A stretch of DNA of 64,000 nt from Lonepinella koalarum (GTDB taxonomy: Bacteria > Pseudomonadota > Gammaproteobacteria > Enterobacterales > Pasteurellaceae): contig NZ_SRHX01000006.1 in the NCBI RefSeq assembly GCF_004565475.1, positions 1-64,000 of the forward strand. Reading direction: 5' to 3'. Under the pieces are notes generated by a model, which was not told the origin of the DNA, ran no database searches, and saw nothing but the letters and a program-made list of their open reading frames with translations. The translations under genes and the position numbers were made by a program. Positions 59,250 to 64,000 of this stretch are shown here, one piece after another (the first letter of the stretch is position 1; each line of letters opens with the position of its first letter).

Positions 59250-59708
59250 ATGAAAATTTTTATTATGCGTCATGGTGAAGCAGAAATGTTTGCCAAATCC
59301 GATAAAGATCGTACACTTACTGAATTTGGTGAAAAAAGTTCAGCCAGCCAAGGCATTTGGCTTAAGGAAACGGCTGGTTATTTCAATAAAGTACTCGTTA
59401 GCCCTTATATTAGGGCTAAACAAACCTTTGAATATATTAATAATATTTTTTCTGAACAACTTACCGAACGAGCTGAAACTTGGGATGCCATTACTCCTTA
59501 TGGTAAAGCAGAAGTTGTTGTAGATTATCTCTCTACTTTATTTGATGAAGATATTAAACAAGTTTTAATTGTTTCCCATTTACCTTTGGTGGGTGAAATT
59601 GTAGCCGAATTATGTGGCAAAAATAATGTCTCTTTTTTACCCGCAACTATTGCTGAAATTGACTGGGATGCTGAAATGGGGAAATTAATTCAAACAAAAA
59701 ATCCATAA
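59250..59708 (+). CDS. sixA: Phosphohistidine phosphatase SixA
   Basis: Histidine phosphatase acting on phosphorylated His, in E. coli on the nitrogen PTS protein NPr. 152 residues (E. coli 161). The catalytic RHGEAE is at residues 7-12 and the second His is in VSHLPLVGEI. SPYIRAKQTFE carries the conserved Arg. ATG 59250 is preceded by AAGGGAAATCTG; the frame to 59172 is not credible. Confidence 0.93.
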   Translation: MKIFIMRHGEAEMFAKSDKDRTLTEFGEKSSASQGIWLKETAGYFNKVLVSPYIRAKQTFEYINNIFSEQLTERAETWDAITPYGKAEVVVDYLSTLFDEDIKQVLIVSHLPLVGEIVAELCGKNNVSFLPATIAEIDWDAEMGKLIQTKNP

Positions 59709-59748
59709 TGGATAAAAAGCGCGGTATTTTTTACAACTTTCTGAAAAA

Positions 59749-59772
59749 CTAAGCATAAATGGCTATGCTTAG
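59749..59772 (-). terminator. Terminator after the HI0040-like gene
   Basis: CTAAGCATA and TATGCTTAG form a 9-bp stem with a 6-base loop; TTTTTC follows on the minus strand. It begins immediately past the stop codon at 59774. Confidence 0.8.
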
Positions 59773-59773
59773 A

Positions 59774-60568
59774 TTAATTCAAATAAGTACCTTGTTGTGC
59801 AGAATGATCATATTCCCAGCCTAAATAACGAGCTGAAACTTCATCCGCCAGCAATTCAAACTGCTCAACTTGAGTAAAAATTTCTTGCGAGTTTAACGCC
59901 AATTCTTGCTCTACTTTCAATAAATAGACTTTATTTTGATTATCCAATTTCACTTTATGTTCGGTATATTTAATCCTGTCGAACTGAATTTTAGATAAAT
60001 TACATTTCTCAATAAAACGTTCAATATCGTCCTTATCATCGAATTGAAAATTATGCTCTATTCGTTGTGGTTCAGACAAATTCACGCCATTTTCAGTTAA
60101 CGTATCTAAAATTTCTTCTGTCACTGTCATTTTATGCTCTAAAGGTGACGGTAATAAAAACTCAAAATAGGTGTCCCAATTTGGATCCTGCTGAATCACT
60201 AATTCATCATAAGATAATTGTCCTAATGTTTCTAATAAATTGATTTCATCATTAAAATAAAAAAATTGTTGCGACTTACCATTCGACAAAATATGCCCCG
60301 CATAAACAACATCAGGCAACGCACAAAGTTGTGTAATGGTATGTAGTAATTGGCTAAACATCGCGTGATAAGATGCTTCTGCCGGCAAACCATTTTCATC
60401 ACGTTCATAGCGACGAATAATTTGAGCAATATTACTCTGACGAAACTCCGTCAATGTGGCTATTAAAGACATATTAACCGACACTATTGCTACTTGATCA
60501 TTAAACCAAGTACGGTAATTTTGCCAATTTTGGTCATCAATTTCTTGCTGAAAATTCACGTCTGACAT
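59774..60568 (-). CDS. HI0040-like protein, DUF695 domain plus RraB-like domain
   Basis: 264 residues. Residues about 1-140 look like a DUF695 domain (FNDQVAIVSVNMSLI, then LPDVVYAGHILSNGKSQQFF), and the C-terminal 100 residues resemble RraB, the RNase E inhibitor (HNFQFDDKDDIERFIEKCNL and the final LADEVSARYLGWEYD). The family is known as TIGR01619 after H. influenzae HI0040. Function is not established; RNase E control is a guess from the domain. Its start overlaps the xthA stop by one base (TAATG), so it is cotranscribed. Confidence 0.85.
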   Translation of the reverse strand: MSDVNFQQEIDDQNWQNYRTWFNDQVAIVSVNMSLIATLTEFRQSNIAQIIRRYERDENGLPAEASYHAMFSQLLHTITQLCALPDVVYAGHILSNGKSQQFFYFNDEINLLETLGQLSYDELVIQQDPNWDTYFEFLLPSPLEHKMTVTEEILDTLTENGVNLSEPQRIEHNFQFDDKDDIERFIEKCNLSKIQFDRIKYTEHKVKLDNQNKVYLLKVEQELALNSQEIFTQVEQFELLADEVSARYLGWEYDHSAQQGTYLN

Positions 60569-61371
60569 TATTTAAATTCCGCCCAAATGGGTGCGTGATC
60601 AGAAGGTTTTTCCATTGCTCGAATGTCCCCATCAATCCCCACATCCACACATTTCTCTGCTAATGCCTGATTTACCAAAATATGGTCAATCCGCAAGCCA
60701 CGATTATCATCAAAACCCTTAGAACGATAATCAAACCACGAAAATTGATCATTGACTGTTGGATTTAATTTACGGAAAGTATCTTCTAAGCCATAATTAT
60801 ATAGGCGTTGATACCATTCTCTTTCTTCAGGTAAAAATGAACATTTTCCTGTGCGTAGCCAACGTTTACGATTTTCTTCTCCAATACCAATATCCAAATC
60901 CGTTGGGCTGATATTCATATCTCCCATGATGACAATAGGATTTGACTTATTATGTTGGTTTTCTACATAATGTTGTAAATCCTCATAGAATTTCTGCTTG
61001 GCAGGGAATTTAATTTCATGATTTCGAGATTCCCCTTGTGGAAAATAACCATTGATCACCGTTAATAGCCCAAATGGCGTATCAAAATCCGCCATAATAA
61101 TCCGTTTTTGTGCATCTTCATTATCGGTTGGAAAGCCTTTACGTACTGCAACGGGTTGCTGTTTACACAATAACGCCACACCATAATGCCCTTTTTGTCC
61201 ATGATGAAAAACGTGATAACCCAAATGTTCTACTAATTCGTAGGGAAATTGCTCATCTGCCACTTTAATTTCTTGCAACCCCAAAATATCAGGCTGATGT
61301 TTCTCTATAATTGCATTTAACTGATGGGGTCTAGCACGTAATCCGTTGATATTAAAGGATATAATTTTCAT
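60568..61371 (-). CDS. xthA: Exodeoxyribonuclease III
   Basis: AP endonuclease and 3' repair phosphatase. 267 residues (E. coli 268). Active-site segments: [13 protein letters not shown] (Asn7), GLQEIKV (Glu34), [13 protein letters not shown] (Asp151, Asn153), RIDHILV (Asp) and [10 protein letters not shown] (His). xthA next to an HI0040-like gene is the H. influenzae order. No strong ribosome site: ATGAAAAT is preceded by AGAGCGTTTT. Confidence 0.97.
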   Translation of the reverse strand: MKIISFNINGLRARPHQLNAIIEKHQPDILGLQEIKVADEQFPYELVEHLGYHVFHHGQKGHYGVALLCKQQPVAVRKGFPTDNEDAQKRIIMADFDTPFGLLTVINGYFPQGESRNHEIKFPAKQKFYEDLQHYVENQHNKSNPIVIMGDMNISPTDLDIGIGEENRKRWLRTGKCSFLPEEREWYQRLYNYGLEDTFRKLNPTVNDQFSWFDYRSKGFDDNRGLRIDHILVNQALAEKCVDVGIDGDIRAMEKPSDHAPIWAEFK

Positions 61372-61474
61372 AAAACGCTCTAAATAAAAATGAATGGTTT
61401 ATTATACAGCCTTTATAAAGTGGGTGGAACTGGATAAATAAAATAAACGCGCTATTTTACTGATAATTTGCTTT

Positions 61475-61489
61475 TGATAATCATTATTA
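61475..61489 (+). promoter_or_regulatory. Fur box upstream of the secreted cupin gene
   Basis: TGATAATCATTATTA fits the 7-1-7 Fur consensus TGATAATnATTATCA in 13 of 14 positions, and another TGATAAT lies at 61461-61467. It is 48 bp upstream of the cupin start, so iron repression is expected. Confidence 0.75.
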
Positions 61490-61536
61490 TTTGCTATGAT
61501 TGCAGTCGTTATTTTTATATTATACGGAGCTTAATG

Positions 61537-61923
61537 ATGAAAAAAGTATTATCACTTCTTGCAATAACAACTTTCGCTCTTGCTCATCAAGCAATAGCAC
61601 AAGAATCTAGCCCTACAACAGTTAAAATAGAGACGGGTACACAAGCTGGTAAAGTGTTAACCGAAAAAGGCAGAGTATTTGTAAATCAATCTGGCACTGT
61701 CGTACATGGATTCTTTAAGGCTGGTGATAAAATGAAAAGACATAACCACGACGGCTATGAACTTTTCTTTACCGTGTTAAAAGGCAAAGCTAATATTGTG
61801 TTAGATGATAAAGAAACTCATCCAATTAATGCTGGTGAAATCCTTTATTTCAACGGTAAACATTTTATCAACGCTGACTTCCCTGAAGAAACCGAAGTAT
61901 TAATTAGCTTAATCAAAGAATAA
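61537..61923 (+). CDS. Secreted cupin-domain protein under a Fur box
   Basis: 128 residues: signal peptide MKKVLSLLAITTFALAHQAIAQ with likely cleavage after AIA or AQ, then a single cupin barrel. Metal-binding motif 1 is KRHNHDGYELFFTVLKG (His, His, Glu), motif 2 INAGEILYFNGKHFINA (His). Two ATGs occur, at 61534 and 61537; the second is better spaced from GGAG. The substrate is unknown. The upstream Fur box suggests a role under iron limitation. A bidirectional terminator follows. Confidence 0.88.
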   Translation: MKKVLSLLAITTFALAHQAIAQESSPTTVKIETGTQAGKVLTEKGRVFVNQSGTVVHGFFKAGDKMKRHNHDGYELFFTVLKGKANIVLDDKETHPINAGEILYFNGKHFINADFPEETEVLISLIKE

Positions 61924-61937
61924 TAATGAGAATGTAT

Positions 61938-61970
61938 AAAAATCTGTATTTAAAAAAGTACAGATTTTTT
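61938..61970. terminator. Bidirectional terminator between the cupin gene and moaE
   Basis: AAAAATCTGTA and TACAGATTTTT form an 11-bp stem with a 10-base loop and T runs on both strands. It serves the two convergent genes. Confidence 0.85.
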
Positions 61971-61972
61971 AT

Positions 61973-62425
61973 TTACCATTTTTCTGCAGCAATATGATCA
62001 CTATTTCGTTCTTCAATCCAACGCTCACCTTGCTCGGTTTGTTCTTTTTTCCAAAACGGTGCTTTGGTTTTTAAATAATCCATAATAAATTCATTAGCCG
62101 AATACGCATCACCACGATGAGCGGTACTCACCCCAACTAAGACAATTTCATCACCAGTATGCAACAAGCCAACTCGATGAATTATCGCCACTCTCTGTAA
62201 ATTCCAACGCTGTTTAGCTTCGATCACAATTTCTTGCAAGGCTTTTTCGGTCATTGCTGGATAATGTTCTAAATATAGGCTAGATACTTTATCGCCTAAA
62301 TTCATTTCACGCACTTTGCCCACAAAAATGGTGGTTGCTCCCACGGAATTTTGCTCCGATAACCAACGATAAACCGCATTTTGATCAAAAGGTTGTGTTT
62401 GCACTGCGATAAAAATATCCGACAT
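61973..62425 (-). CDS. moaE: Molybdopterin synthase catalytic subunit MoaE
   Basis: Large subunit that transfers sulfur from MoaD to precursor Z. 150 residues, equal to E. coli. AVQTQPFDQNAVYRWLSEQ, ATTIFVGKVREMNLGDKV and VGVSTAHRGDAYSANEFIMD with the downstream KTKAPFWKKE are conserved, including the catalytic Lys. The start is adjacent to the moaD stop with no gap. Confidence 0.97.
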   Translation of the reverse strand: MSDIFIAVQTQPFDQNAVYRWLSEQNSVGATTIFVGKVREMNLGDKVSSLYLEHYPAMTEKALQEIVIEAKQRWNLQRVAIIHRVGLLHTGDEIVLVGVSTAHRGDAYSANEFIMDYLKTKAPFWKKEQTEQGERWIEERNSDHIAAEKW

Positions 62426-62671
62426 TTAACCCCCTGTTACAGGTGGAAAAAAAGCAATTTCATCACCTGATTTTATTGTACTTTCTAATGGTAACAAGGT
62501 CTGATTGATCGCCACCAATAACTTACCTTTTTGCAATGCTAACGCCCATTTATCGCCCTGTTTAACCAAGTGCTGACGTAGGCTTTCTGCTGTATCAAAT
62601 TCTGCTTTCAATTCTAATTGCTCAATACCAATTAATTCTCGAGTTTGAGCAAAAAATAACACTTTTAACAT
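62426..62671 (-). CDS. moaD: Molybdopterin synthase sulfur carrier MoaD
   Basis: 81-residue ubiquitin-fold protein ending in FFPPVTGG; the terminal Gly-Gly is adenylated by MoeB and thiocarboxylated. It ends exactly where moaE begins and is 9 bp from moaC. Confidence 0.97.
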   Translation of the reverse strand: MLKVLFFAQTRELIGIEQLELKAEFDTAESLRQHLVKQGDKWALALQKGKLLVAINQTLLPLESTIKSGDEIAFFPPVTGG

Positions 62672-62680
62672 ATTTACCTA

Positions 62681-63157
62681 TTATTCCACTTTAAAATGTC
62701 CTGATTTTCCACCGCACTTTTCTAACAAACGCAAGCCTGAAATCACCATATCTTTTTGTACCGCCTTACACATATCATAAATAGTCAATGCTGCCACGCT
62801 TGCTGCCGTTAAGGCTTCCATTTCGACTCCCGTTTTGCCAGTTAATTTACACAGGCTTTCAATGCGAACTTGGTTACTGTCTGAAAGTGCGGTTAAATTC
62901 ACTTCTACTTTAGATAATAACAACGGATGGCATAACGGAATCAGTTCCCACGTCCGTTTCGCCGCTTGAATCCCTGCAATTCTGGCGGTGGCAAATACAT
63001 CCCCTTTATGATGATTACCCTTAACAATCATTGCTAAGGTTTCTGGTGACATTGTCACAAACACTTCTGCTCGAGCTTCTCGCACTGTATCTTGTTTAGC
63101 CGACACATCCACCATATTGGCTTCACCATTTTGATTAATATGGCTAAATTCTGTCAT
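62681..63157 (-). CDS. moaC: Cyclic pyranopterin monophosphate synthase MoaC
   Basis: Second step of molybdenum cofactor synthesis. 158 residues from ATG 63155-63157 (E. coli 161); the frame to 63262 runs into the palindromic element and is not real. [29 protein letters not shown] and the signature [20 protein letters not shown] with DMCKA are present. The moaA-moaC interval carries a 100-bp palindrome. Confidence 0.97.
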   Translation of the reverse strand: MTEFSHINQNGEANMVDVSAKQDTVREARAEVFVTMSPETLAMIVKGNHHKGDVFATARIAGIQAAKRTWELIPLCHPLLLSKVEVNLTALSDSNQVRIESLCKLTGKTGVEMEALTAASVAALTIYDMCKAVQKDMVISGLRLLEKCGGKSGHFKVE

Positions 63158-63199
63158 TCTGTTATCTCTTTTTTGGCTATGTTCGAATTTTATATTAAT

Positions 63200-63299
63200 A
63201 TTGTAGGGGCGTATTGCATACGCCCTTTTAATGCTTGCCCCAATTTTAGGGCAAATTTGCAAATTCGAGATGATGGCGTATGCAATACGCCCCTACAAT
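63200..63299. repeat. 100-bp palindromic element between moaA and moaC
   Basis: Perfect 25-bp inverted arms (63200-63224 and 63275-63299) contain TAGGGGCGTATTGCATACGC and its complement, with an inner hairpin TGCCC...GGGCA at about 63236-63253. It resembles the widespread GTAGGGGCG type of miniature palindromic repeats. It lies on the moa transcript between moaA and moaC and would form a large stem in RNA. Confidence 0.85.
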
Positions 63300-63351
63300 C
63301 ATCTCCTAAATTAAATATAATCAACACAAAAAAACAAATATTGACTATTCT

Positions 63352-64000
63352 TTACCCACCAATACTAGCTAAATTTGCTCTTACACCGCTATCGCCTTGA
63401 TGTAACAAATGATGTTCTCGTTTACCCTGTAACGCACCGAAAAGCCTTGCTTGTAAAAGTAATTGCTGGTTATCTGATTGTAACAATTCTCGCAAATCAA
63501 CGCCTTCTTCGCCAAATAAACATAAATGCAATTTGCCTTTAGCGGAAACTCGCAAGCGGTTACAGCTGACACAAAAATTCTTCTCGTACGGCATGATTAG
63601 CCCAATTTCACCTTGATAATCAGGGTGCGAAAACACTTTTGCTGGTCCATCAGTCCGTCCTTTCGGTTGTAATTGCCAACCTTGTCGCAATAATTTATCC
63701 ATCAAAATTTGCCCAGAAATATGATGTTTTTGGAAAAAATAATCCATTTCTCCCGTTTGCATTAATTCAATAAATCGCATTTGAATCGGACGATGCTTTA
63801 TCCAAGCCAAAAACTGCTCAAACTCCCGATCATTAAAGTCTTTCATCAACACTGAATTAATTTTGATTTTCTGATAACCTACTTCAAAAGCACGATCAAT
63901 ACCACGCATTACATCATCAAATTTATCTTCCCCTGTAATACGATAAAACTGACGAGGGTCAAGACTATCCACGCTCACATTAATAGATGTAATTCCCGCT
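63352..64000 (-). CDS. moaA: GTP 3',8-cyclase MoaA, C-terminal part (cut by window edge)
   Basis: Radical SAM enzyme starting molybdenum cofactor synthesis. The visible 216 codons begin in [20 protein letters not shown] and cover the second half. The second iron-sulfur cluster motif is present in [21 protein letters not shown] (C-x2-C-x13-C), and the enzyme ends ASIGG, with the Gly-Gly terminus required for activity. The radical SAM CxxxCxxC motif is beyond the right edge. GTG at 63976-63978 is an internal Val, not a start. Confidence 0.97.
   Translation of the reverse strand, partial: AGITSINVSVDSLDPRQFYRITGEDKFDDVMRGIDRAFEVGYQKIKINSVLMKDFNDREFEQFLAWIKHRPIQMRFIELMQTGEMDYFFQKHHISGQILMDKLLRQGWQLQPKGRTDGPAKVFSHPDYQGEIGLIMPYEKNFCVSCNRLRVSAKGKLHLCLFGEEGVDLRELLQSDNQQLLLQARLFGALQGKREHHLLHQGDSGVRANLASIGG

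Overview
The window is AT-rich chromosomal DNA from a gammaproteobacterium of the family Pasteurellaceae. The evidence is the dense scatter of the 9-mer AAGTGCGGT and its complement ACCGCACTT, the Haemophilus-type DNA uptake signal, often as inverted pairs that form terminators. Gene neighbourhoods agree: mdh/argR/yfcH-like, pheS-pheT-ihfA-nlpC, tandem ferritins, fnr-uspE, purE-purK-aspC, xthA with an HI0040-like gene. No species call is possible from sequence alone.

Layout. 1-256: end of an insertion sequence abutting mdh. 262-2814: mdh, divergent argR and a TIGR01777 oxidoreductase. 2861-6770: letA-letB envelope lipid-transport pair. 6893-8116: a 26-codon YnhF-like membrane protein and purR. 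8341-12041: pyrD and pepN. 12125-16867: pheS, an unknown secreted protein, pheT, ihfA and an NlpC/P60 lipoprotein. 17031-28444: peptide transporter, bioD, recD, recB, metX (MetJ boxes upstream) and thrS (tRNA-mimic operator in its leader). 28685-30416: fructosamine-kinase-like gene followed by a dead IS copy. 30545-37588: rplY, two ferritins, a small membrane ORF, fnr, uspE, a DUF440 protein, queF, ppnN and carbonic anhydrase. 37815-38238: tRNA-Leu(CAA) followed by the scar of an excised or decayed integrative element. 38340-43111: cspD, asnS, cysB, rluB, yciO-like. 43376-46349: purE, purK, aspC under a PurR box. 46507-47871: rplT, rpmI and infC, the last with an AUU start. 48036-54973: the yoaA-tsaB-slp-fadD-rnd cluster as in enterics, with a GST gene and a divergent 26-residue membrane ORF added. 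55042-61923: yeaD, an AEC transporter, a small membrane protein, pykA, sixA, an HI0040-like protein, xthA and a Fur-box-preceded secreted cupin. 61973-64000: moaE, moaD, moaC and truncated moaA, with a 100-bp palindromic element inside the operon.

The content is overwhelmingly core metabolism, translation and repair. Regulators and visible target sites occur together: ArgR box at argR, FNR box at fnr, PurR box at purE with purR 36 kb away, MetJ boxes at metX, a Fur box at the cupin. I found no defence system, toxin-antitoxin pair, secretion system, biosynthetic cluster or CRISPR array. The least explained items are the secreted protein between pheS and pheT, three small membrane ORFs, the thrS leader, the fructosamine-kinase-like protein lacking the usual catalytic Asp, the IS-end relics placed just past stop codons, and the tRNA-Leu integration scar. 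GC statements come from hand counts of a few 60-base lines, not from a whole-window computation.
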